From: Undivivens sp041654215
GTDB lineage: Bacteria > Omnitrophota > Gorgyraeia > Gygaellales > Profunditerraquicolaceae
Reading direction: 5' to 3'
Length of the DNA stretch: 7,670 bases
Assembly: GCA_041654215.1 (NCBI GenBank)
Contig: JBAZDY010000076.1
Location: 1 to 7,670 of the forward strand
Of the stretch, positions 1 to 7,670 are shown one piece after another. The notes under the pieces were generated by a model. That model was not told the origin of the DNA. It made no database searches and saw nothing but the letters and a program-made list of their open reading frames with translations. Position numbers and translations under genes: made by a program. Position 1 is the stretch's first letter. Every line of letters begins with the position of its first letter.

Positions 1-1
1 A

Positions 2-940
2 TCGCCCGATCTTCTCATGGAGCGTGTAGGTCGTCACTCCGTTGTTGTCCGTCTCCTCGCTCACGTTGTAGATGCTCCCGGTCTGGATACCCGAGGCAGT
101 AGTTTCCTCGACCACGCTGATCCGCTTGTACTTATCGTCGAACCGGAACTTCACCGCTTCGCCGTCATACCCCGAATGCTCCACCACCTCGCCGTTGACC
201 GTTACCGTCACCACGTCGTATGTCTTGTCATCGAACTTGATGTACTCGCGCCCGGTCTCGGACGTACCGATCTGTTCTCCGGTGGTTATATCATAAATGT
301 CCGCTCCCACCTCATCCCCTTCAGCATCCCTCTTAACCACGCTTATCTGATCATCGTAGAACCTTACCAATTCTCTTCCGGCTTCATCATATACCGCCCT
401 GTCGATCACTTCATCATTGGCCGTATTCCCGTCTCCGTCGTCACGCCAGGTAACACTAATATCCTTAGTCGTCATATCGCCGTCCAGCGGAAAGGTGATG
501 CTTTCTCCTGAAGATCTGGTATATTTCGTCCTGCTGTATCTACCGGCGTCATAAATATACATGTCCCTGCCGATCTCCTTTTCATGGGCATCCTGTAATA
601 TCTTTTCTACGCGGCCATCGCTGTAATAATCGAACTCTTCGCCGTTTTTCATAATCACATATACCGGATTCTCCTCGTTTTCGACCAGTTCCCCGTATAT
701 GAACATCCTGTCGCCGTCCTCCGTCATCTCACTCCCGAGCAGTTTCCTGTCGTTAACGGTGTTGCCTTTACGATCTTTAGTCACCGCTTCATAGAGGACC
801 GTAATACCGGTATCATCTACTATATAGGAAGAAACGGTGACCTTACCGGTCGCCGCATCGCTGTGTTCCGCCACCTGTCCGTGGGATTGATCAAGCTTCT
901 CGGTATAAAGGAGGGCTCCATTTTTGCTCACTTCTTTGGC
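2..940 (-). other. Tyr/Asp/Gly-rich strand repeats, loosely YD/RHS-like
   Basis: Residues 2244-2556. The sequence is a run of short strands and turns rich in Tyr, Asp, Gly, Glu and Val, for example YYSDGRVEKILQ, MYIYDAGRYSRTKY and VYDEAGRELVRFYDD. Three strand units share a core of Glu-x-(Val/Ile)-(Lys/Arg)-Phe followed by Asp-Asp: from residue 2433 (ELVRFYDD), 2475 (EYIKFDD) and 2504 (EAVKFRFDD). The first and third also share 'ISVV' and a later IY(D/N) segment. A DDGDGN turn at 2410-2415 may bind calcium. True YD repeats have a tighter consensus, so the likeness is loose. The repeats run off the left edge of the window. Confidence 0.5.
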
Positions 941-3900
941 GGCGTACATGTAATCCTCTTCCGGTATCGTGGAAGCGAGCCGGAATTTATATGTATATTT
1001 TTCTCTTAAGCCGGATTCCCATTCCACCGACAACGGACGCAGCCTCAACTCATATTTCTCTTTGGGATCCGGCGAATTAGGATCGGTGTACAACAAGCCC
1101 ACGGTGGGCTGAACCAGCACACTGGCGAATCCCGCTTCGGCCCGGTCAACCACCATACCGTTGTCGTCGTAGATCGTGATGGTGCCGCTGAAGATCATCC
1201 CGCCCGCGGCAGCGTTACTGCCGGTCCGGTCATATTCATAAACCACTACATAACCGTTGGGATAAAGCGTCATCGCATCAAAACCATTCGCATAACGTAT
1301 AGTCAAAGGAGACGTTACCTTATCCAGATATATCTCTTCCCATCCCTGCTCGGGAGCGTTAAACGCGCTCCGGGCTATGCCTTGGATATCCACCAGGGTC
1401 GGCCAATACGCCGCTACCCTTCTGTCGCCGGTTGCTTCGTTGCTCAACCTGCCGCAGCCCACCCTCTCCCAGCTATAGCTCAAGGAATTGAGATATTCCT
1501 CCCGCTTCGCCGCTATCAAGGCCTGCTCTTCAAAGCCGCAGCCGGAAGAAACGAACATCAGTTTTCCTCCGAAGTCCGCGTAATTCGCGGTTTCATAAGC
1601 CGCGTAATATTTCTGTTGCTGCAGCCACAAAAGCTTGAATTCCTCGGCGGAGATCATCTTTCCGAAATGGTAAGCATTGATATAAACCGGCACCGGTATA
1701 TATTCATTGTCCGGATCCGGGGCCGGGTTGTATGTATCCGCAAACGCCTCGATGGAAGAGAGAGCTTCGAGGTCTTCCAAAGAAGACTCGTCCCGCGGAT
1801 ATTCTTTACCCCACAGCACAGAGCCTCCCAATGCCCCCTGCAGATCAACTTTTGTCAAATCGCTCCATTCGATGCTCTCCCTATCGAATTGCACCGAATC
1901 CAGCATCACCTCGCCACTGCCTTTGACGCTGAACTCTATCAGCCTAATCTCCTTAAAAGATATGACCATCGGCGCCCTTTTGCCGTCTTCCGTCACTTTA
2001 ACGCTGGACAGTTTCGAAGTGAAATATTGCCATTCGTTGGTGGCGCTGAACGTCTCGGTATATTCCTTACCGCTCGTGGTAACGATATGCACGGACACCT
2101 CTTCACCGCCCTGCCTGCCTTTTACGGCGAACCCGAGATAATTATAATAACGGCGCGCCGGGAATTCGGCGTTCGCGAGAGAAATGGAAACTGTTGTCTC
2201 CGGATTGATTATACGATAGTAATTACCGTCCGCATCATAATCGGATTGATAGATACCGTCCTCCCCGGCAATTCCTTCCCCGTCAAATCCGGTTATCAGG
2301 AGATTCCCGTTCTTTAGCGCCAAGGCTTCTCTTTCTTCCGCTGAAGCGGCCGCGGAAGCTTCTTGACGATAAGCGGCCTTTACCAGAGATTTTCCGGTTT
2401 GCGCGTCCGCCGCCGAAGCATCCAGCCTCTCTTCAACGCTGTTCTCAACCGGGGCCTCCGCAGCAACAATCTCTTTTACTGACGGAACAACTGCCGGAGC
2501 CACAAACGTATCGTTCCCGGCCGGTTCCGGAACTGGCACTACCTGCCCGCTTACGGCTGAGAGGCCTTCCACCCGGCTCTCTACCGCAGCGGCCGGTTCC
2601 GCCACCGATACATCCGAAGCTGTCTCGTTTTCAATCGTAGAGGTATTCTCAACAGCGGAAACCGTCGCGTTCTCCGCACTGACGCTGTTACTGCTTACTT
2701 CCGGAATGGCCGTGCCGTTTAACGCGGGTTGCGCGGACGTAACGGCATCTTCCGCTGCCGGTTCAATCACGGGTGCAGCATCACCGGAGTGGACTTCCGA
2801 AGCTGTCTCGTTTTCAATCGGGGAGGTATTCTCAACAGCGGAAACCGTCGCGTTCTCCGCGCTGATGCTTAACGGGTCGAATTTATTCTCCGCCAGGTAT
2901 ACATACGCGGTGCCGGCCATCGAGGCCTTGACCGAAGCCGGCGGCGTTATCCATCCCTGCAGGGTATCGGCACCGCTTAAGGAGGCATACGGCAGGCCGC
3001 CTTCGCTTGTTCTCATCTTATCCATTTCGTTAAGGTAGAAATTATACCTCTCTTCATCCAAAGGCAACCACGCCAGGGCGTTATGCGCCGTCCACTCCGG
3101 AGTTACCATTTCCTGTCCGGACTGGAAGGCAAAACCCGTAACTTCCACCGACGTTCCGTCTTCTTTCGTATAAGAAACGGTGGCTTTCGAATTGTATTCG
3201 CCGGCTTCCAGCATATTCTCTTTGTCCATCCCGGGAATGCCAGCCGATGCGCCCCATGCCTGCACGTCACTGCTCAAAGTGTAATCCTTTTCGCCGTTCT
3301 CGTTAAGCCCCCGCAAAAGACGAGTGCCGTCGAACATATCCGTCACTATCCAGGAAGAGACGGCGTCCCGCGCTTCCACATATTTGGCTTTTCCTGTTTT
3401 ATCGGCCAGGTATTTCGTTATTGCGTATACATCTATGTCATGCTCGGTGTAAACCCTTGTACCTATAGACAACCCTGCCACCCTTCCTTCCGGCACCGCG
3501 CCGTTTTCCTGCTGCAGGGACAGGATCGCGTCGGTCATTTCTTTCATTACAGCCATATAGCGGTCATCATCATGTATCTCGGTATACCAGGCCATCGCCA
3601 GCACTATCCAGGCCGTCGGACCCACCATTTCATTCCATTCCGCGGGATTACCGCTGTTAACATCGTAAGCAGTGTAATACAACCCGGTGGTCGGCGCCCT
3701 ATCCGCTTCATAAGCGAAGAAATCCAGCACTTTCTCGGCAGAGGACCTGTCCCCGGACTTCATCATCGCCATAGCGCCTATCGCTTCATCATAGGTTATA
3801 CCCCATGTACCTGTATTCGGATGTCCCGGATGGCTGATAAACAGCCCGGTCGAGCCTCTATTATCCTTCATCCAACCCAGGGCTTCTTCATGCACGACCG

Positions 3901-6900
3901 CCGCAGGCGCATCCTCGAATTCATCCATAACATCCGCGGCCTCCGGAATCTCCCCGTTATTCAACAACTTCATATCCAGCATCCGTACAGGCACCGTCCT
4001 GTCATTTAAATCCCTGCCCCACGCCGATTCGCCGTAATGAATGTTTATCTTGTCGATATTCGTAAGATCGACAAGCTTGAACTCGGACATCGGGATATCG
4101 ACCGTCTGCGTGTCACCGTCCAGCACCATAACTCTGCTTGTCCCCATATCGCTGGAGGTTGATTTTTCCGCATCAAGCATCTGAACAATGATCTGCTGGC
4201 CTTCCATGCTGCCGCTGATGTTCATTCTTAAAGTATTGTACGCGCTTGCATCTATCGGTTCCTCCAGGACGAATTTTATTGAAGCCCATCCTTCTCCGGA
4301 AGTGTAATTCGGACTCGAAACATCAATGGCCAGCGTATTATCGTCCTGCGCAGAGGCCCCGGATGCTTCAACAGCAGTCTCGGATGTCTCGGGGGTATCG
4401 GTAGGCACCGTATCTGCGACAACGGATATATTCTCGGCGGATTCGCCGGTGCCGTTTTCTGCCGGTACGGCTGCGTTTGCATTCATAGAGACGTTTTCAA
4501 CAACGGAAACCGTCGCGTTCTTCGCACTGACAACGTTACTGCTTACCTCCGGAATGGCCGTGCCGTTTAACGCGGATTTATTGTCTAAAGAGGCATTCTG
4601 CACTGCGGATGAAGCTGTTTTTGTTTCTTTGTCCGCTTTCTTCTCCAGGAAATCTTCCGGAGGGCCTGTGGAATCAGGTCTGCCCGGAAGCCCGAGAACG
4701 TTGGAACCGGCATACCCGGTGGACATCATAGATGCTTTCTGGTTGACCTGGAATGTATCCAGGCTCGCGAGCATGCCGCTGTAATATCCTTCCGGACGGG
4801 TCTTGTTCTCATCAGATTTCAACGGAGCGATTATTTGATTATACGTATCATTCGATAAAGCGTCGGCGCGCATAAAGAATCCTTCGCTGGTGATCACGCC
4901 GCGGTTGCGATCCCCGAAACGCGCGTCAATCACGTAAACCGCGGAATTATCGTTAAGATTCCCGGCGTTAACCTTCAAATTATCATACGTCAAATTGTTG
5001 TCCCTGGCGATCTCTCTGCCGGCGGCGGAATAATAGACGTCGTAAAAGCTCCATTTAGAAGGAACGGAGCTCATACCGCTGGTAATATGCACCACGTAAG
5101 AGGCGTTCTCCCTAACTTGCTTTACGCTCTCGCTCACGTTCTGGTTAACGTAAGAGATCGCGCGGGGATCCCTGTAATCGTATTGTTTGACTTCCCACAG
5201 ACCGTCTCCAAGATCATTCTGATATTCGGCGGCCAGGCCGGAGCCTGGGGCATAGATCTCGGTGTAATCGGCGGCGGCGCTGCGCACCTGTATTGTATTA
5301 CCGTTTCCGCTGATTATGGAAGTCCCGTCATTGAGCACCACCCTTCCTATCCCTGCGCCGAGGTATGTCACCAGATCCGAAGAAGCCCCTTCGCCGGGTA
5401 ACCCCATATCGACCAGGGCCACCGCGTCCTCCACGTTATAATCAACTCCGCCCACATACACGTATTCCTCGATCTTATCGTCCCGGAAATCCCAGGTTAT
5501 CTTGTCCTTCATATCCCCTTCGATGGAACCGACGACCTTGATATCTCCGGGCAGGGATATCCCGAAACCGGGGGCATTTTCCATTTTCATGCTCGTATTA
5601 TTGATGTCGAAGAAGGAGATCGAGTTATACTTGGAGAGGTCGAATTCCAGGTAATCGTCCCCTTCCTGCCTCGGGGTGTTCAACGAGAAGATCTCATCCC
5701 GCGTTATGACCTTATCGTTATTGGCATCTCTCACCAGCACCGCCGTCATCGGACGGGAATAACGGATCACGCCGTTGTTCCCGCTGAAATTGAAGAGTAT
5801 GCCGATGTAAAGATCTGACTTCGATTTATCCTGCGCCTGCAATTCTTCGTTCAACAATACCGACTGCACCACCGCGTTTAACATCGGTTCATTGTGGCCG
5901 TTGCGCACGCTGGTGCTGAACATCCCGGAATAAGAAGAACTGAGATAGTCGTTGGAATTTGCCATCTCGTAATTTATTCTGCGCATCAGCATCTGCGGGG
6001 TAATAGCGCCGTGTTCCTTTATATAGTCCTTTAGCGGCTCCAGATTCACGCCGTAAGTTCCCTCATTCTCCTCCACTATTTTCAACATCCCGGTTGAATC
6101 CAAATCTCTTTTGAAAGTCAACAGGTCGCGGCCCAGGATATCGTTGTAATGAATATCCCCGGGATAACTCCGTTCAATATAAGAAACGACGTCGTTCAGT
6201 TCATCCGGCCGGAGACCGTAAGCCAGTTCAAGCTGGTCCACGCCGCGTTTCAGCTCGTCTCTCGTGGCGTAGTTATTGACGAAAAGCATGCTGATAAGGC
6301 TGTCGATCGCCTTGTTTCTATTCTCGATCTCCTGCGCTGTGCGGTAGGCGCCGTCCATAGCCGCATGCTCCCTGCCGAGCTTTCCGGCATAAGCCAGCAG
6401 TTCCTCCTGATTATCTATCCCATTGGACCGCAGGATATTCAGTCTTTCCTCATAACGCTGCTGCTGCTCCACAGCCTCGGCTTTCCTGATATTCTCCGCA
6501 GTCAAGGCGTCATCTATAGTTTTTTGCACTACTTCAGCGTTCTTATACCAGGCAGGGTGCTCAAGAATGATCTTCTTTATTTCTTCCATGGACAAGTCTT
6601 TAGCGGGAATGCTGATCACCGAATCGTTCACTTCCCTGGCGGCTATCTGTTTTCCGGTTTCGTTGAAATACAACTCCTTCTTCTGCCCGTTAACTTCATG
6701 CCCCACATAGGTATAGCCGGTACCGTTATAAGTGCCCGGCCGGTAATCGTAGAAAATCACTCGGCTGAGCTCCCCGAGATGGGGATCGTCCCTATATCCT
6801 TCGGCGAGCACGATATCATCATGCGTAAAAATGACCTTCCCGCTCTCGAACTCAAAAGCGTCTCCGTAACGTTCTTTTAACCACTCATATTCGGACCCTT

Positions 6901-7669
6901 CTCTAAATTCCTCCTGCGCCTTGATGTTCAAATACTGGAAATCAGGAAGCACCGTCAGGAAATCCCGGTCTATTACAACACCGGAGTAGTAATCCAGGTT
7001 ATCGTTGATCCCGTTGTATATATCCTGCTCCGACCAGCCTTTAACGGGGGAGGCAGCGCTTAAATTGACTGTTTCGTTGTAGTCCAATTTGCTGGTGCCG
7101 TTATAATACTCGACCGTCTCCTTAGCGGAGCCCGCCGTTAACCTGTGCAGTTTGTAAGTATAAGCCGTGCCGTTGACCTGTTTGTCCTCGCCGCCTCCGA
7201 AATCTACGTACCAGACGGTCCTGAAATTATCTCCGACCTTGTCGTTTGCCATGGCCAGCGGTTTTTCCGAAGCAAAGGAAATGAAATATCTTGAGCCTTT
7301 GTATATATATTCCTGTCTGCCTGTCGTTGTTTCAGGTATGTTGTATCTGGCATCTATGTAAAGCTTGGGCAGAGCTTCGTTCATCGCGGCCGATGTGCGG
7401 TTATCGGCGAGATAGACGCCGACCGCGTCCCAAATAGTGAAACCGTTGTCCAATTTCGCGGTCAGTTCATTGATCCGCTCCTGTTTGACCAGCCAGGAGA
7501 CATATACGTTCAGGGCGCGGGCGGATGCCAGGGCCGAGGAATTATTCTTTTGCGCGGCCTGGGAAACGTTGGAAACAATCAGCATATCCCTGACTACGCC
7601 CGACCCGAAGATATTCTCCAGGTCAGCCGGGCCGATCAAATCTATTGCCTGTATTTCCAGATCGACGTC
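2..7669 (-). CDS. Giant modular, probably surface or secreted protein (fragment, open at both ends)
   Basis: The reverse complement is open in one frame for 2,556 codons, with neither a start nor a stop that bounds it. Translation makes protein-like sense throughout: amphipathic helices, alternating strands, compact domains and low-complexity linkers. All long plus-strand open frames lie antisense to it. Recognisable parts are two beta-sandwich domains (residues 1108-1236 and 1786-1929), a six-hairpin-glycosidase-like helical domain (about 1240-1600), an EF-hand-type loop (648-659) and a YD-like strand repeat region (2244-2556). I saw only two cysteines. No transmembrane helix is evident; a signal peptide, if present, lies upstream of the window. 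Such length and modularity are known for giant proteins of Omnitrophota and some other predatory or host-associated bacteria. A role in recognising and perhaps cleaving polysaccharide at a cell surface is inferred, not shown. No exact family name can be given for the whole protein. Confidence 0.93.
941..1882 (-). other. Unrecognised region with the only cysteine pair seen
   Basis: Residues 1930-2243. The first half is mixed, with helices around AEEFKLLWLQQQKYYAAYE and EEQALIAAKREEYLNSL. Two GCG motifs place Cys2044 and Cys2072 28 residues apart, on either side of that second helix. The second half is strand-rich (TIRYANGFDAMTLYPNGYVV, GTITIYDDNGMVVD, KYTYKFRLAST). It bridges beta-sandwich 2 and the repeat region. 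I do not recognise a family. Confidence 0.45.
1883..2314 (-). other. Beta-sandwich domain 2, carbohydrate-binding-like
   Basis: Residues 1786-1929. The domain opens with KNGNLLITGFDGEG, carries an acidic DYDADGN turn at 1810-1816 that could hold calcium, and continues with strands NYLGFAVKGRQGGEEVSVHI, TNEWQYFTSKL, EIRLIEFSVKG and a closing GEVMLDSVQFD. The order of strands and the final 'IEFSVKGSGEVMLDSVQF' are typical of jelly-roll domains in extracellular glycosidases. It resembles domain 1 in layout, though sequence identity looks low. Ligand is unknown. Confidence 0.55.
2613..2728 (-). repeat. Linker repeat copy B (composite of A-like and C-like parts)
   Basis: Bases 2649-2728 match copy A (73 of 80) and bases 2613-2686 match copy C (70 of 74). 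Copy B therefore carries both halves: ALNGTAIPEVSSN plus SVSAENATVSAVENTSTIEN. It looks like the fullest surviving copy, from which A and C kept different parts. Confidence 0.85.
2796..2869 (-). repeat. Linker repeat copy C
   Basis: These 74 bases match 2613-2686 at 70 of 74 positions. The spacing is 183 bases, exactly 61 codons, so the duplication is in frame. The encoded words are SAENATVSAVENTS followed by an IENETAS segment. Confidence 0.85.
2870..3930 (-). other. Six-hairpin glycosidase-like (alpha/alpha toroid) domain
   Basis: Residues about 1240-1600, roughly 360 residues, the usual size of one (alpha/alpha)6 barrel. Paired helices alternate with Gly/aromatic-rich loops. Candidate active-site loop motifs are GTWGITYDEA (Tyr1293, Asp1294, Glu1295), NEMVGPTAWIVLAM (Trp1354), YTEHDIDVYAI (Glu1409, His1410, Asp1411, Asp1413) and QAWGASAG (Trp1472). 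Acidic residues in such loops serve as catalytic acid or base in six-hairpin families, but I cannot say which, if any, act here. The domain is in frame and looks complete, lying between beta-sandwich 1 and linker 2. Alternatives are a non-catalytic sugar-binding toroid or a terpenoid-cyclase/lyase-like toroid. Likely substrate is a polysaccharide, identity unknown. Confidence 0.6.
3962..4348 (-). other. Beta-sandwich domain 1, carbohydrate-binding / galactose-binding-like
   Basis: Residues 1108-1236. The pattern is that of jelly-roll domains attached to glycosidases: an opening strand (NTLAIDVSSPNYTSGEGWAS), a core strand around YNTLRMNISG, then IIVQMLDAE, then TVDIPMSEFKLVDLTNIDKI and a last strand RMLDMKLL. 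The 'IPMSEF..VDLTNIDKINI' segment resembles the conserved part of CBM11/CIA30-like and related domains. It directly precedes the helical glycosidase-like domain, a common order for substrate-targeting modules. Sugar binding is inferred from fold and context. Confidence 0.55.
4349..4645 (-). other. Low-complexity linker 1 (Asn/Ser/Thr/Glu/Val/Ala)
   Basis: Residues 1009-1107. The stretch starts with a charged EKKADKETKTASS and becomes a flexible sequence with repeated ExNxT-like words: QNAS, DNKS, LNGT, KNAT, ENVS, ENGT and ENIS. It contains repeat copy A, shared with linker 2. It separates the strand-rich middle region from the carbohydrate-related modules, which is the usual place for a linker in multi-domain extracellular enzymes. 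Confidence 0.75.
4497..4576 (-). repeat. Linker repeat copy A
   Basis: These 80 bases match copy B at 2649-2728 at 73 of 80 positions by eye, in the same orientation and the same reading frame. They encode a version of ALNGTAIPEVSSN followed by VVSAKNATVSVVE. The offset between copies is 1,848 bases, exactly 616 codons. Confidence 0.85.
4646..5839 (-). other. Strand-rich middle region, unrecognised
   Basis: Residues about 611-1008. Alternating hydrophobic segments suggest several beta domains, for example SDLYIGILFNFSG, MTAVLVRDA, DDYLEFDLSKYNSISFFDI and VTYLGAGIGRVVLNDGTSI. Residue 879 begins YYSAAGREIARDN, a copy of the small motif also seen at 334 and 2427. The end is Gly/Pro rich (GSNVLGLPGRPDSTGPPEDF) and passes into linker 1. 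The content suggests an extracellular scaffold; I cannot assign a family. Confidence 0.45.
5693..5728 (-). other. EF-hand / dockerin-type calcium-binding loop
   Basis: Residues 648-659 read DANNDKVITRDE. This matches the 12-residue EF-hand loop: Asp at position 1, Asn at 3, Asp at 5, Ile at 8 and Glu at 12. A second loop 40-60 residues away, as a dockerin pair would need, was not seen, so a single calcium site that rigidifies the surrounding strand-rich region is more likely than a dockerin. Binding is inferred from the motif alone. Confidence 0.55.
5840..6612 (-). other. Charged helical, partly coiled-coil-like region
   Basis: From about residue 353 the sequence is almost strand-free and rich in Glu, Lys, Arg, Gln, Ala and Leu. 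It includes MEEIKKIILEHP, AENIRKAEAVEQQQRYEERL, and helices around AMDGAYRTAQEIENRNKAID and RDELKRGVDQLELAYGL. Up to about residue 506 the helices are long and heptad-like in places; from 507 to about 610 they are shorter (for example EPLKDYIKEHGAITPQMLMR). It could be a stalk, spacer or oligomerisation segment between the N-terminal region and the strand-rich middle. The helical call is by eye from composition and spacing. Confidence 0.5.
6620..7669 (-). other. N-terminal part of the fragment: mixed helix/strand region, unrecognised
   Basis: Residues 1-350. The first hundred residues look helical (for example LNVYVSWLVKQ, then a segment around NEALPKLYIDARY). A strand-rich stretch follows, with runs such as YKGSRYFISFASE and VWYVDFGGGEDK. 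N-x-S/T triplets are frequent here (NVS, NSS, NRT, NGT, NET, NLS, NDS). Residue 334 begins YFNETGKQIAARE, one copy of a small motif that recurs twice further on. I do not recognise a family, and nothing catalytic stands out. The region continues from sequence before the window. Confidence 0.5.
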
Positions 7670-7670
7670 C

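Larger units (their letters stand above)
2315..2869 (-). other. Low-complexity linker 2 with internal tandem repeat
   Basis: Residues 1601-1785, dominated by Ala, Val, Glu, Ser, Asn, Thr and Pro. It begins SISAENATVSAVENTSPIEN, repeats nearly the same words 61 residues later, and then becomes Pro/Val/Ala rich (for example VVPVPEPAGNDTFVAPAVVP) and finally Ala/Glu rich. N-x-S/T triplets recur (ENAT, ENTS, ENET, LNGT, GNDT). It joins the glycosidase-like domain to beta-sandwich 2. Confidence 0.8.

Noticed and set aside
1382..2317. Plus-strand open frame of 311 codons
   Set aside because: It lies fully antisense to the minus-strand frame, crosses the boundary between beta-sandwich 2 and the following region, and its product is low in domain-like patterning and rich in Arg, His, Ile and Pro as shadow frames often are.
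3083..4009. Plus-strand open frame of 308 codons
   Set aside because: Antisense to the glycosidase-like domain, whose own translation is clearly protein-like; the His/Arg/Pro-rich plus-strand product shows no recognisable domain.
2613..4576. Repeats as a CRISPR array or transposon ends
   Set aside because: Copies are direct, in frame and of unequal spacing, with coding sequence between them; there are no spacers, inverted ends or transposase.
4326..4784. Plus-strand open frames over the linkers (also 2706-3038) rich in Ser, Ala, Thr and Val
   Set aside because: They look like plausible low-complexity proteins only because they are the complement of the repetitive linkers; no ribosome binding site or separate domain supports them.
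6149..6880. Plus-strand open frame of 243 codons with hydrophobic stretches
   Set aside because: Antisense to the charged helical region; the hydrophobic look arises from complementing Glu/Lys-rich codons.
1..7670. Promoters, terminators, RNA genes or a gene start inside the window
   Set aside because: All bases are covered by one open frame; in-frame ATG codons occur but none is needed as a start because the frame is open upstream of each.

Overview
The whole window lies inside one protein-coding gene on the minus strand. Reading the reverse complement from base 7669 down to base 2 gives 2,556 consecutive sense codons with no stop codon and no frameshift. Neither the start nor the end of the gene is in the window, so the full protein exceeds 2,556 residues, probably by a lot. 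No intergenic DNA, promoter, terminator, RNA gene, CRISPR array or transposon was seen. Residue numbers below count from the codon at 7669-7667 as residue 1.

The piece reads as a modular, probably exported or surface protein. In protein order (right to left on the plus strand): residues 1-350, mixed helix and strand with many N-x-S/T sites; about 354-610, charged helical region; about 610-1008, strand-rich region with a canonical EF-hand-type calcium loop at 648-659; 1009-1107, low-complexity linker 1; 1108-1236, a beta-sandwich domain of carbohydrate-binding type; about 1240-1600, an alpha-helical domain resembling six-hairpin (alpha/alpha toroid) glycosidases; 1601-1785, low-complexity linker 2; 1786-1929, a second beta-sandwich; 1930-2243, an unrecognised region with the only two cysteines seen; 2244-2556, a Tyr/Asp/Gly-rich strand repeat region loosely like YD/RHS repeats. 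The two linkers share a near-identical DNA repeat, so the carbohydrate-related modules sit between direct repeats.

The composition (base content near one half, almost no Cys, sugar-related modules, Asn/Thr/Glu linkers, extreme length) fits the giant proteins known from Omnitrophota and related predatory or host-associated bacteria. That placement is an inference from style; no taxonomic marker is present. If right, the protein would be a giant envelope or secreted protein for binding and possibly trimming a polysaccharide on another cell or on the producer's own surface. Substrate and activity cannot be read from this window.
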